From an uncultured bacterium (GTDB lineage Bacteria > Myxococcota_A > Polyangia > Polyangiales > Houyiibacteriaceae): a stretch of 57,811 nucleotides of DNA. The stretch's first letter is position 1. Each line of letters begins with the position of its first letter. The stretch lies in the NCBI GenBank assembly GCA_938024995.1, contig CALJDU010000093.1, forward strand, positions 1 to 57,811, given 5' to 3'. A program made the position numbers and the translations under genes. Shown here one piece after another: positions 34,296 to 43,005 of the stretch. Below the pieces are notes generated by a model, which made no database searches, was not told where the DNA came from, and was given only the letters and a program-made list of their open reading frames with translations.

Positions 34296-35237
34296 GTGGC
34301 CGTGAAGATCCTCGTCGTCGATGACAGCGCGACGATGCAAAAGATCATGCAGATGACCTTCGCCGGTGAAGAGGCGGAAGTCGTAACGGTGGCGGACGGT
34401 GAGTCCGGAATCGCGAAGGCGAAAGAGATCGTCCCCGACGTGGTCTTCGCAGACGCGTCGCTTGAAGGCATGGATGGTTACGCCATCTCGCACGCCATCA
34501 AGAGCACCGAAGCGCTCGCCCGCACCGCGGTGATCATGCTCGGCAGTCAGCACACTCCATACGACGCGAAGCGCGGGGCGGAATCGGGCGTCGACGATCA
34601 CGTCGCGAAACCGTTCGACACCCAGGTCCTGATCGACCGCGTCGCTCAGGTCTTGAGCAAGCCACGCGCGACGACCTCCGTCGCCGCAGAGCCAAAGGTC
34701 TCCGCCAGCAGCGCGGGCGCCATTCCCGCTGCGCCCGCCGCGCCGCCGGTCAACACACCACGTGCCGAGCCCGCGAAGGGTCCGGCCAAGGGACCCGTTC
34801 AGGCACCTGCACCGAGTCCAGGATCACGTGGTCCGAAGCGTACCGTGACATTTGGCGCGACAAGCGAGGGTCCGCCCGCGATCGCGCCTCGTGACGTCAA
34901 GGTCCCAAGCGCGCCGAAGAAGCCAGCCCCCGCGCGTCCCCAGACGAGCAAGCTCGGGGGTCGCCCCGCCGCCCCGCGTCCTGCGCCGGTTCGCGCCAAG
35001 CCGGACATTGTCCCGGCGGTTCCGGCACCGCCCGCGCCTTCTGCGGCGGCGCCGGCGATCCTCTCCGCCGCCAAGGAGATGCGCCCGCGACTCGAAGGCC
35101 TTGGCCTGACCAAAGAGCAGGTGGAAGGCGTCCTCGCCCTCTCCCGCGAGGTCGTGGAGCAGGTCGTTTGGGAGGTCGTTCCCGATCTTGCCGAGACGAT
35201 CATTCGAGAAGAGATCCGTCGCCTGACGACGGAGTAG
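34296..35237 (+). CDS. Response-regulator receiver protein with Pro/Ala-rich linker
   Basis: Receiver-domain protein of 313 residues. The receiver fold (1-120) keeps the acidic pair DD at 9-10, the phospho-acceptor Asp near 53 (FADASLEGMDG) and the Lys near 105 (VAKPFD). The conserved Thr/Ser after beta-4 appears replaced by Gly (VIMLGSQ). A long low-complexity Pro/Ala linker (about 125-255) leads to a C-terminal helical segment (EQVEGVLALSREVVEQVVWEVVPDLAETIIREEIRRL), with no DNA-binding or enzymatic domain. It probably signals through protein contacts, as polarity and motility regulators of myxobacteria do, but that is inference. No histidine kinase is nearby. Confidence 0.88.
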   Translation: MAVKILVVDDSATMQKIMQMTFAGEEAEVVTVADGESGIAKAKEIVPDVVFADASLEGMDGYAISHAIKSTEALARTAVIMLGSQHTPYDAKRGAESGVDDHVAKPFDTQVLIDRVAQVLSKPRATTSVAAEPKVSASSAGAIPAAPAAPPVNTPRAEPAKGPAKGPVQAPAPSPGSRGPKRTVTFGATSEGPPAIAPRDVKVPSAPKKPAPARPQTSKLGGRPAAPRPAPVRAKPDIVPAVPAPPAPSAAAPAILSAAKEMRPRLEGLGLTKEQVEGVLALSREVVEQVVWEVVPDLAETIIREEIRRLTTE

Positions 35238-35291
35238 CGCACGCATCTCGCCGCTAGCGTGACGTCCGCTTTGGGGTAGTCTCCCTCCCCC

Positions 35292-38093
35292 ATGGCGACC
35301 GACGACACCACCGAAATCCCCACCGAGTACTCCGCCAAAGACACCGAGACGCGCTGGTACGAGTTCTGGGAACAGAACGGCTACTTTACGGCGAGCGACG
35401 CGCCGGGCGACGACCGCGAGACGTACACGATCGCGATCCCGCCCCCGAACGTGACCGGGTCCCTTCACATGGGTCACGCCTGTCGCACGACGTTCGAGGA
35501 CCTGCTCATCCGCTACAACCGGATGCTCGGAAAGAACACGCTCTGGATCCCGGGCACCGATCACGCCGGGATCGCCACACAAGTTGTGGTCGAGCGGATC
35601 CTCGCGCGCGAAGGCAAGACGCGACACGACCTTGGGCGCGAGAAATTCGTCGAGCGCGTCTGGCAGTGGAAGGAAGAGAGCGGCGGCAGGATCATGCGCC
35701 AGCTCCGCTCCATGGGCGCCACCTGCGACTGGAGCCGCGAGCACTTCACGATGGACGAGACGCTCTCCGCGGCGGTCCGCGAAGCGTTCGTGAAGCTCTA
35801 CGAAGAGGGGCTCATCTACCGCGGCACGCGTCTCGTAAACTGGGACGTGAAGACGCGAACGGTGCTGTCCGACCTCGAGGTCGACAGCGTCGAGATCGAC
35901 AACGGCGAGCTCTTCGACTTCGCGTACCCGATCGAAGGGGAGCACGGCAAAGCGGGCGACGGCGAGGTCGTCGTCTCGACGACGCGTCCAGAGACGATGC
36001 TCGGCGATACCGCGGTCGCGGTCCACCCCGACGACGAGCGCTACACGCACCTGCACGGCAAGTTCGTGATCAACCCGTTCAACGCCCGGCGCATCCCGAT
36101 CATCTGCGACGCGGAGCTGGTCGACATGGAGTTCGGCACCGGCGTCGTGAAGGTGACGCCGGCGCACGACCCGAACGACTTCGCGACGGGCAAGCGACAC
36201 GGGCTTGAAGAGATCAACATCTTGAACCTCGACGGCACCCTCAACGAGGAAGGCGGTCCCTTCGCCGGGCTCGAGCGCTTCGAAGCGCGGCGCCAGGTCA
36301 AGGCCAAGCTCGACGAGCTCGGCCTCGCGCGGGGCAGCAAGAAGCACAAGATGACCAAGCCCATCAGCCAGCGCTCTGGCGAGGTGGTCGAGCCGATGAT
36401 CAGCACGCAGTGGTTCATGAAAATGGAGCCACTGGCCGCGCCCGCGATCACAGCGGTCGAGGATGGCTCGGTCGAGATCCTGCCGCCCGAGTGGAAGAAG
36501 ACCTACTTCCACTGGATGCGGAACATCCAAGACTGGTGCATCAGTCGGCAGCTCTGGTGGGGTCACGCGATCCCCGCGTGGTACTGCGACGACTGCGATC
36601 ACGTGACGGTCTTGCGCGAGGATCCAGCGACGTGTGGCGGATGCGGAGGTGCGAACATCACGCGCGATGAAGACGTCCTCGACACCTGGTTCTCGTCGGC
36701 GCTCTGGCCCTTCTCGACGCTCGGCTGGCCAAAGAAGACCGTCGACCTTGAGCGCTTCTACCCGACCCAAGACATGGAGACGGGCTACGACATTCTCTTC
36801 TTCTGGGTCGCCCGAATGATCATGATGGGCATCCACTTCATGGGCGAGCCGCCCTTCTCCCGCGTTCTGTTGGCCGGCATCGTGACCGACGAGAAGGGGG
36901 ACAAGATGAGCAAGACGAAGGGGAACGTGATCGATCCGATCGACGTCATCCGGAGCGCGCCGCTCAGCAAGCTGATCGCCGACACCGCGGCGATCCCCGA
37001 CGAGAAGAACCGCGCGCGACGCGTCGCCTATCTTGAAAAAGCGTTCCCCGAAGGTCTCAAGGAGCACGGCGCCGACGCGCTCCGGATGACGCTCCTCAGC
37101 TACCCCCCGCAGGCCCATCGCATCGCGCTCTCGATCGAGCGGATCAACGGCTACAAGAACTTCGCGAACAAGCTCTGGAACGCCTCGCGTTTCGCGCTCA
37201 TGAACCTGAGCGACGACGCGATCGCGTCGGGCACCCCACCGGACGCGAAGCTCCTCGCCAACCGCTGGGTGATGTCGAGGCTAAGCGAGACGATCGCAAA
37301 AGCCAACGCCGGCATCGAGAGCTACCGGCTCGATGAAGCCGCGAGCGCGCTCTACCACTTCGTCTGGGACGAGCTCTGCGATTGGTACCTTGAGATCAGC
37401 AAGCCCCTCTTTGAGTCGACCGACGCGGCCGTCCTCGCGGAGACCAACGCGACGCTCGTGCACGTCCTCGAGACGACGCTGCGCGCGCTTCACCCGCTCA
37501 TGCCCTTCATCACTGAGGACATCTGGCAGCGCATCCCGAAGAAGGACGCGACCGAGAGCATCATCATCGCGCCCTACCCCATCGCGGGTCGTGACGCGCG
37601 ATCGGACGCCGACGCGGACGCTCGGCTCGTCCCGCTCCAGGCCTTCGTGGGCGCGGTCCGGACGATTCGCGCAGAGCATCAGGTGCACTGGAAGGTGCCC
37701 ATCGAGGTGCACTACGCGGCGACCGACGCGCTCACCAAAGATGTCCTCAAAACGGAAGCGGCGCTGATCGAGCGGCTCTGCAACGGCACGCTAAAGGAGG
37801 TCGACAGCGCCCTCCTCGACGACGCCGACGCGAACTTCAAGCTCGCCGCGGTTATCGCGCTCCCCGATGTGCGCGCCGCGATCCCGAACGTGATCGACCC
37901 AGAGAAAGAGCGCGATCGTCTCGCGCGCGCCATCAAGAAGGTCGACAAGGATCTCGGGGCGCTTGAGAAGAAGCTCGCGAACCCGCGCTTCGTCGACAAC
38001 GCGCCGGAAGCGGTCGTCGCCAAGAGCAAAGAGCAGCGCGACCATCTCGCGAAGCAAAAGGAACAGCTCTCCCAAGCGCTCGGTCGTCTCTGA
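35292..38093 (+). CDS. valS: Valyl-tRNA synthetase
   Basis: Class I aminoacyl-tRNA synthetase that charges tRNA-Val, 933 residues, the usual length. Seen: the HIGH-type motif PPPNVTGSLHMGHA near residue 50, the CP1 editing domain (about 190-350, with TTRPETMLGDTAVAVHPDD and DFATGKRHGL), the WCISRQLWWGHAIPAW block, KMSKS as DKMSKTKGN near 540, the anticodon-binding helical domain, and a C-terminal coiled coil (about 865-930) rich in Lys and Glu. The ATG at 35292 follows a C-rich leader with no strong Shine-Dalgarno. No T-box or other leader structure is seen. Confidence 0.97.
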   Translation: MATDDTTEIPTEYSAKDTETRWYEFWEQNGYFTASDAPGDDRETYTIAIPPPNVTGSLHMGHACRTTFEDLLIRYNRMLGKNTLWIPGTDHAGIATQVVVERILAREGKTRHDLGREKFVERVWQWKEESGGRIMRQLRSMGATCDWSREHFTMDETLSAAVREAFVKLYEEGLIYRGTRLVNWDVKTRTVLSDLEVDSVEIDNGELFDFAYPIEGEHGKAGDGEVVVSTTRPETMLGDTAVAVHPDDERYTHLHGKFVINPFNARRIPIICDAELVDMEFGTGVVKVTPAHDPNDFATGKRHGLEEINILNLDGTLNEEGGPFAGLERFEARRQVKAKLDELGLARGSKKHKMTKPISQRSGEVVEPMISTQWFMKMEPLAAPAITAVEDGSVEILPPEWKKTYFHWMRNIQDWCISRQLWWGHAIPAWYCDDCDHVTVLREDPATCGGCGGANITRDEDVLDTWFSSALWPFSTLGWPKKTVDLERFYPTQDMETGYDILFFWVARMIMMGIHFMGEPPFSRVLLAGIVTDEKGDKMSKTKGNVIDPIDVIRSAPLSKLIADTAAIPDEKNRARRVAYLEKAFPEGLKEHGADALRMTLLSYPPQAHRIALSIERINGYKNFANKLWNASRFALMNLSDDAIASGTPPDAKLLANRWVMSRLSETIAKANAGIESYRLDEAASALYHFVWDELCDWYLEISKPLFESTDAAVLAETNATLVHVLETTLRALHPLMPFITEDIWQRIPKKDATESIIIAPYPIAGRDARSDADADARLVPLQAFVGAVRTIRAEHQVHWKVPIEVHYAATDALTKDVLKTEAALIERLCNGTLKEVDSALLDDADANFKLAAVIALPDVRAAIPNVIDPEKERDRLARAIKKVDKDLGALEKKLANPRFVDNAPEAVVAKSKEQRDHLAKQKEQLSQALGRL

Positions 38094-38139
38094 CCGGAGG
38101 GGCTCTTTTTCCGCTGGGCGAGTCGTGGGAAACTGCCCC

Positions 38140-39483
38140 ATGGCTCGCCTTTGCTTGTTGATGTTGTGTTCGCTCTCTCTCCTCGCCAACGCAGGCTGCG
38201 ACAACAGTCTCGGTGACCCGCCAACACCGCTCCCCATGGGTTGCGTCAGCGACGACGAGTGCGCGGGGGATCAGATCTGCACCGATGGCGAGTGCGTCCG
38301 GCGGCCCGCCGACTGCACCTCGCGTGACGAGTGCGGCACCGGGCTCGTCTGCCGCGCAGGTGCATGCGAACCCTCAGGCGCGTGTGCATCCGATGAGGAC
38401 TGTGCGTCGGGGGAGCGCTGCTCGGTCACGCGGAACTGCATCCCAGCGGACCAGTGCCGCGGAGATGGAGACTGCGACGCGGGGACGTACTGCTCGGCGA
38501 GCTCCAGTTGCGCGGACGAGGGCACCTGTCTCTCCCCCTTCGACTGCGACATGGGGCGCGTCTGCGACGAGACCAACACCTGTGTCCCCGGTTCGGACTG
38601 TGGCGCCGAAGAGTTCGAGTCCGAGGCGATCCCGCCGAACCTCCTCATCGTGCTCGACCGTTCCTGCTCTATGCGTCGCGATGTCGCCGGCGTCCCCAAG
38701 TGGACCTCCGCGGTCGCGGCGATCAACCAGATCCTCACCGACTTCGAGGGCGTCGCGAACTTTGGTCTCAACATGTTCCCGGACGATGAGGGCAACCGGT
38801 GCTTGCAAGAGACGGAGCAGATCAACGTGGCGCCCGGACACGAGACGATGATCCGCACGCGTCTGACGAACGCGCTCCGAACCGACAACCGCTGGTACCC
38901 CAACGGTCCCTGCGTGACGAATATCGACACCGCCATGACGCAAGCGGAGGCGGACCCCGCGATCGATGACGACTCCCGCGCGAGCTACGTCTTGTTGATT
39001 ACGGACGGCGCACAATCGGGAACGTGCGGCGGCCGCGAGACGGGCGATCCGATCACCGAAGCGGCCATCACGCGTTTGCTCAGTCGAGGCGCGAAGACGT
39101 TCGTCGTCGGCTTCGGGGGCGCGGTTCGCGAAGATTCGCTCACCCTCTTCTCGGCGGCAGGCGGCGCGCCACGGATGGGGACCCCGAACTACTTCCAAGC
39201 CGACGACGCCGACGCGCTCGCGCGCGACCTCTCCGAGATCGTTGGGAGCATCGTGAGCTGCGACTACCGCCTCGGTGAAAACCCAGAAGACCTCGCGCGT
39301 ACCTATGCGTTCTTCAACGATACGGAAGAGGTCCCGCGCGACACCTCGCGAGCCAACGGCTGGGACTACGACCCGGCCACGATGACCGTTACGTTCTATG
39401 GACCGGCCTGTGATCGGATCCGCGACGGAGCCGTGGAAGACGTCGACATCGTCTTCGGGTGCCCCGGCGCCGTGATTGAGTAA
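38140..39483 (+). CDS. VWA-domain, Cys-rich lipoprotein
   Basis: Surface or periplasmic lipoprotein of 447 residues. Signal peptide with lipobox ANAGC near residue 20. Then about five Cys-rich repeats (about 32-160) in the pattern C-SDDEC-GDQICTDGEC, a disulfide-knot module frequent in myxobacterial exported proteins. A von Willebrand factor A domain follows (about 170-380) with an intact MIDAS motif DRSCSMRR and VLLITDGAQSGTC. A short C-terminal region with YDPATMTVTFYGPACDRI closes it. Such proteins usually bind a divalent metal and a protein or surface ligand. ATG at 38140; the frame is open upstream inside valS, but the signal peptide fixes this start. Convergent with ogt. Confidence 0.88.
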   Translation: MARLCLLMLCSLSLLANAGCDNSLGDPPTPLPMGCVSDDECAGDQICTDGECVRRPADCTSRDECGTGLVCRAGACEPSGACASDEDCASGERCSVTRNCIPADQCRGDGDCDAGTYCSASSSCADEGTCLSPFDCDMGRVCDETNTCVPGSDCGAEEFESEAIPPNLLIVLDRSCSMRRDVAGVPKWTSAVAAINQILTDFEGVANFGLNMFPDDEGNRCLQETEQINVAPGHETMIRTRLTNALRTDNRWYPNGPCVTNIDTAMTQAEADPAIDDDSRASYVLLITDGAQSGTCGGRETGDPITEAAITRLLSRGAKTFVVGFGGAVREDSLTLFSAAGGAPRMGTPNYFQADDADALARDLSEIVGSIVSCDYRLGENPEDLARTYAFFNDTEEVPRDTSRANGWDYDPATMTVTFYGPACDRIRDGAVEDVDIVFGCPGAVIE

Positions 39484-39495
39484 GCAGCTCCACGG

Positions 39496-39525
39496 CCGGC
39501 GCCCAAAGACGAAGAAGAGCGCCGG
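39496..39525. terminator. Hairpin between convergent genes
   Basis: A 7-base-pair GC stem (CCGGCGC / GCGCCGG) with a 16-base loop sits between the VWA lipoprotein stop and the ogt stop. Neither strand has a T-run, so it may serve both transcripts only weakly. Confidence 0.35.
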
Positions 39526-39534
39526 ACGAGGCGC

Positions 39535-40065
39535 TCAGAACAAGTCGAGCTGGCCCGGGAGCACGCGCGAACCGTTCACCTTCACGCCTTCCAGCGTGAG
39601 CAGCGTTCGCTTCCGGTCCAGCCCGCCCGTGTAGCCTCCGAGTTCGAAGCCCGCGGCGACCACCCGATGGCACGGCACAACAATCGAGATCGGGTTCTTC
39701 CCGTTCGCGGTCCCCACTGCGCGCATCGCTCGAGGTTGGTCGATCGATCGCGCGATGGAGGAATAGGACACAACGGACCCGCGCGGGATCGTTCGCAATG
39801 CCGCCCAGACGCGCAGCTGAAACTCTGTGCCCACTGGATCGATCGGCAGCGTGATCGGGTCGACGTCTTCTCCCGCGAAATACGCCGCGAGCGGCTCCGC
39901 ATACTTGGGCGGAACGTCGCCCTCCGCGACCGGCGCGTCTCGGTAGTCGATCCGCGAGATCCCCACCTCGGTCCACTCCATTCGCACCCACCCCAGGTCT
40001 CCCGCGGAGAGCACGCCGGATCCAACCTGAGGACTGCGCGCGGTGGTGTTACTCTTACGGGGCAT
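39535..40065 (-). CDS. ogt: Methylated-DNA--protein-cysteine methyltransferase
   Basis: Suicide DNA-repair protein that removes O6-alkyl groups from guanine. About 176 residues. The C-terminal domain carries the active-site block VVPCHRVVAAGFELGGYTGG, with the asparagine-hinge region SIARSIDQPRAMRAVGTANGKNP and the helix-turn-helix lead FQLRVWAALRTIPRGSVVSYSS. The N-terminal part (MEWTEVGISRIDYRD) is the usual short beta domain. The start is either the ATG at 40065, whose codon overlaps the ATG of the divergent lipoprotein gene in the palindrome CATG, or an internal ATG at 39981. Confident in function, less so in start. Confidence 0.93.
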   Translation of the reverse strand: MPRKSNTTARSPQVGSGVLSAGDLGWVRMEWTEVGISRIDYRDAPVAEGDVPPKYAEPLAAYFAGEDVDPITLPIDPVGTEFQLRVWAALRTIPRGSVVSYSSIARSIDQPRAMRAVGTANGKNPISIVVPCHRVVAAGFELGGYTGGLDRKRTLLTLEGVKVNGSRVLPGQLDLF

Positions 40066-40624
40066 GGCGGAACTCTCGGGGATTTTGACACGAGCGATGG
40101 CGAGCGCGCTGCTGGTGCTCGGAGCGCTCGTTCTCGGAGGCTGCACCCCGAGCTTGCGTATGGTGCATCAAAGCACGACGTACTTCGAGCAGTGCCACGC
40201 GGCCGATCTCGATCGCGAGATGTCGATCCCAGAGAAGCGCGCGTGCTGGGACACGTGGCTGTCTCACTACACGATCGGGCAGACCCCAGAACGCGTGATG
40301 CACGCGCGCGCGCGGATGGACGCGCTCGGACGTGGCGAAGAGATGCGCGCGCTTCCCGGGACCAACGCGGAGCGAACGGCGGCCTACCTCGCGAACACAC
40401 AGACCGCTGAGGGCGAGGCGGAAGCCACTGACGCTTCCGAAGGTCGTCGCGGCCCTCCGCCTCCCAGCTTGAGGCGACCTCCTCCAGACACCTCGATCGG
40501 CCCATGTCAGTCCGTGTGCAACCCCCGCTGGGATCGGTGCTTGATTCGCTGCGGAGATCGCGGAGAGCGCTGCGTTACTGCGTGCCAGGTGGAATACAGA
40601 ACCTGTCGCGCAGCGTGTTTCTGA
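40064..40624 (+). CDS. Cys-rich lipoprotein, unknown function
   Basis: Predicted lipoprotein of 186 residues. The signal peptide runs to the lipobox LVLGGC near residue 27. The middle is charged and hydrophilic, with a Pro/Arg-rich patch (GPPPPSLRRPPPD). The last 45 residues carry eight cysteines in a CxxxC/CxxCxxC-like pattern (CQSVCNPRWDRCLIRCGDRGERCVTACQVEYRTCRAACF), suggesting disulfides or a coiled-coil hairpin. No family recognised. An ATG at 40097 would also give a plausible signal peptide. Divergent from ogt with overlapping start codons if both outer ATGs are used. The 164 bases after it, before the glycosyltransferase, contain no gene. Confidence 0.72.
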   Translation: MAELSGILTRAMASALLVLGALVLGGCTPSLRMVHQSTTYFEQCHAADLDREMSIPEKRACWDTWLSHYTIGQTPERVMHARARMDALGRGEEMRALPGTNAERTAAYLANTQTAEGEAEATDASEGRRGPPPPSLRRPPPDTSIGPCQSVCNPRWDRCLIRCGDRGERCVTACQVEYRTCRAACF

Positions 40625-40788
40625 CCCTCTTGACGGTCGCAAAGCGGCTTGTAGCGCCCAGAAGACCGCCTTCCTCGGAATCGATCAGCCACACCGCCGC
40701 GCCCGACAATTCGCGACATTTCAAGCAATTTGCAGACATTCCGGCCACTTGCCCGGGTCTGGGGTGGGTGCCATAGTCCGCGCGCTTC

Positions 40789-42024
40789 ATGGCTGCTGCG
40801 TGGATACTTATCGGGCTCTCGGTGCTCGCCCTCTCCGTCTACATCGTGGGCGTGGTGTGCACCGCGCGACACCTCGGACAGCCTCCCGCCCCCGAACCCG
40901 CCGCGTTTCCTCCCGTCAGCTTGCTCAAGCCGGTCAAAGGACTGGAAGAGGGCTTTGAGCTCAACCTGGAGAGCGTCTTCCAGCAAGACTACCCAGGCGC
41001 GTTCGAGATCCTCATCTCCGCAACGGAGGAAGACGATCCCGCGCTCCGGGTCGCGCGGCGCGTCGCCGCCCGCTTCCCTCAGGTCCCCTGCACCATCCTC
41101 GTGAGCGACGCGAGCTTCGGCCTAAACCCCAAGGTCGCGAACCTCGCGGGAGCGGCCAAACACGCGAAGCACGAGCTCCTCTGGCAGTCCGACGCGAACG
41201 TCCGCGTTGGGCCCCAGTACCTTCGTGAGCTTGTCTCCGAGATGCTCGACCGCGACGCCTCGATGATCACGAGCGTCGTCATCGGCACACAAGAGCGCTC
41301 CCTCGGCGCCGCGCTGGAGAACCTGCAGCTCACCACCTACATCGCCCCCGCCATGTGTGTCGCGCTGCGCGTCGCGAACATCACGTGCGTCTGCGGAAAG
41401 TCGATGCTCCTGCGGCGCAGCGTCCTCGAGCGCCTCGGCGGGCTTGAGTCCGTGCGTGATGTGCTCTGCGAAGACTTCGTTCTCGGTCGCCGGTTTGAGA
41501 AAGCGGGAGAAACCGTCGTGCTCTCTCGCACGACCGTCGAGAACATCAACGTCGACTGCGGCGTCGAGCAGTTCGCGTCGCGTCATTCCCGCTGGTTGAA
41601 GATGCGCGCCACGCTTCATGTCCCAGGGTTCATCGCGGACCTGCTCGGCAACCCAGTGGGCCTCGCGGTGATCGCGACGCTGGTGAGCGGGTTGGATCGT
41701 CAGGTGGTCCTCGCCGCGCTGATCGTCTCCGCGCTCAAGCTCGTCGCCGAAGCGAGCGCCATCGACCTCATGCGTCGACCGATGCTCTTGCGTCACGCGC
41801 TCTTGGCCCCGCTAAAGGACATCGCGCTCGTGCCGCTCTGGGTCTACGCCTCGTTCAGCCGCACCGTGGTGTGGCGCGGCGTTCGCCTTCGTTTTGGCGC
41901 AGACACCCAGCTTGAGCCGGTGACTGACCGCATGGTGTTGGGCTTCTCGGGGAAGAACGACACCACCGCGTCCGTAACCCCGACGACAGCCGACGACTCC
42001 GAAGTGCGCGCGCTCGTCGGATAG
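40789..42024 (+). CDS. Ceramide glucosyltransferase-like glycosyltransferase (GT21)
   Basis: Membrane-bound processive-type GT-A glycosyltransferase of 411 residues. N-terminal TM (about 4-26), then SLLKPVKGLEEGFELNLESVFQQDYP, the D1/D2 motifs SDASFG and WQSDANVRVG, D3 in CEDFVLGRRF, the (Q/R)xxRW motif as RHSRWLKMR near 265, then two or three C-terminal TMs. This is the pattern of the ceramide glucosyltransferase/HpnI family. Known members glucosylate ceramide or transfer GlcNAc in hopanoid biosynthesis. Sphingolipids occur in some myxobacteria, so a glycosphingolipid product is plausible, but no ceramide-synthesis gene is in the window. Confidence 0.87.
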   Translation: MAAAWILIGLSVLALSVYIVGVVCTARHLGQPPAPEPAAFPPVSLLKPVKGLEEGFELNLESVFQQDYPGAFEILISATEEDDPALRVARRVAARFPQVPCTILVSDASFGLNPKVANLAGAAKHAKHELLWQSDANVRVGPQYLRELVSEMLDRDASMITSVVIGTQERSLGAALENLQLTTYIAPAMCVALRVANITCVCGKSMLLRRSVLERLGGLESVRDVLCEDFVLGRRFEKAGETVVLSRTTVENINVDCGVEQFASRHSRWLKMRATLHVPGFIADLLGNPVGLAVIATLVSGLDRQVVLAALIVSALKLVAEASAIDLMRRPMLLRHALLAPLKDIALVPLWVYASFSRTVVWRGVRLRFGADTQLEPVTDRMVLGFSGKNDTTASVTPTTADDSEVRALVG

Positions 42025-42096
42025 CGATTCAGAGACAGCGATTCAGAAACGAGACGAGCAGGATCGGCTCGACCCGCAGGGACAAAGAGGAACGAC

Positions 42097-42945
42097 GTGA
42101 ACGCGAACCAAGGCTTCGGGCCATCGCACGGACAGCCCCCGGGGCAACCCGGTCCTCAAGCGGCGCAAGACGACGAGAAGAAGAAGCTGATCCTCCTCGG
42201 AGGTATCGGGGTGCTCGCGGTGGTGAGCATGTGCTGTATCTCGGGCATCTTGGTCGCGGTCTTCGCCTCCTCCTCAAGCGACCCCGAGCCGGTTTTGGTG
42301 GCCGATCCGACGTCGCCCCAAAGACCCACTGCGCAACCGAACGTTCCGCAGCCGGCCACGCAGGGAGTAGACGCCCAAGGACACGCGACGCCCGCCAGTT
42401 TCGGCGTCCAGATGCCCCACACTGTCGACCAGCTCGCGCGAAACGTCGTCGGCGTGAGCGCCCGTATGATCGACGCGAGCCTGGAGCGCGGGCTCGTCGA
42501 GGCCGCGACGCGACACTTCTCCCGGAGCGGCTCGCGTCGCTATTTCGCCGCGGTCATCTTGAGCACCGACTGGCGCATCAGCCGGAGCCGTGTCGGCATC
42601 ATCCGCAACCGTAACCTCGACGTCATGCTCTTCTGGCAAGACGAAGGAGGTGTCTGTCGAGCGGCTCCGTACGCGTTCAAACAAGACAGCGACGGCCGCG
42701 GATTTCAGACAACCTTCCGCTACGCCGATGGGCGCTCGTACGAGGTCGCCCACCCCGTCCCCGAGCGTGGTGAGCGCCCGAGCAACCCGCAAAAGACCCG
42801 TCGACGAAACGACTACCGCCTGAGCTCCCGGCAGCCCGCGATCTACTCCGAGTGCTCCGCGCCAGGCGCGATCGCGCGCTACGAAGCCGAGCGCGCACGC
42901 AAGATTGAAGAGCGTCGTGCACGGCGCGACCGACGTCGTCGCTAG
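42097..42945 (+). CDS. Single-TM protein with basic C-terminus, unknown
   Basis: Protein of 282 residues that I do not recognise. The N-terminus is Gly/Pro/Gln-rich (about 1-24), followed by one TM (LILLGGIGVLAVVSMCCISGILVAVFA, about 30-57). The rest is predicted extracytoplasmic: a Pro/Gln linker, then a mixed alpha-beta region (VSARMIDASLERGLVEAATRHFS, AAVILSTDWRISRSRVGIIRNRNLDVMLFW) with two Cys residues. The last 25 residues are strongly basic (ARKIEERRARRDRRRR). The GTG at 42097 has AGGA nearby. It follows the glycosyltransferase on the same strand after 72 bases. Confidence 0.7.
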   Translation: MNANQGFGPSHGQPPGQPGPQAAQDDEKKKLILLGGIGVLAVVSMCCISGILVAVFASSSSDPEPVLVADPTSPQRPTAQPNVPQPATQGVDAQGHATPASFGVQMPHTVDQLARNVVGVSARMIDASLERGLVEAATRHFSRSGSRRYFAAVILSTDWRISRSRVGIIRNRNLDVMLFWQDEGGVCRAAPYAFKQDSDGRGFQTTFRYADGRSYEVAHPVPERGERPSNPQKTRRRNDYRLSSRQPAIYSECSAPGAIARYEAERARKIEERRARRDRRRR

Positions 42946-43005
42946 TTCTCCGAGATCCCCGGATCACCTTGAATTAATCGGTCCGCTCGGTCCATGGTCC
43001 CGGCC

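Noticed and set aside
34824..37118. Long open frame of over 700 codons opposite valS on the minus strand
   Set aside because: It is an antisense shadow of valS. The composition is dominated by Arg, Asp, Glu and Val without motifs, as expected for the complement of a G+C-rich gene, whereas valS shows every catalytic motif.
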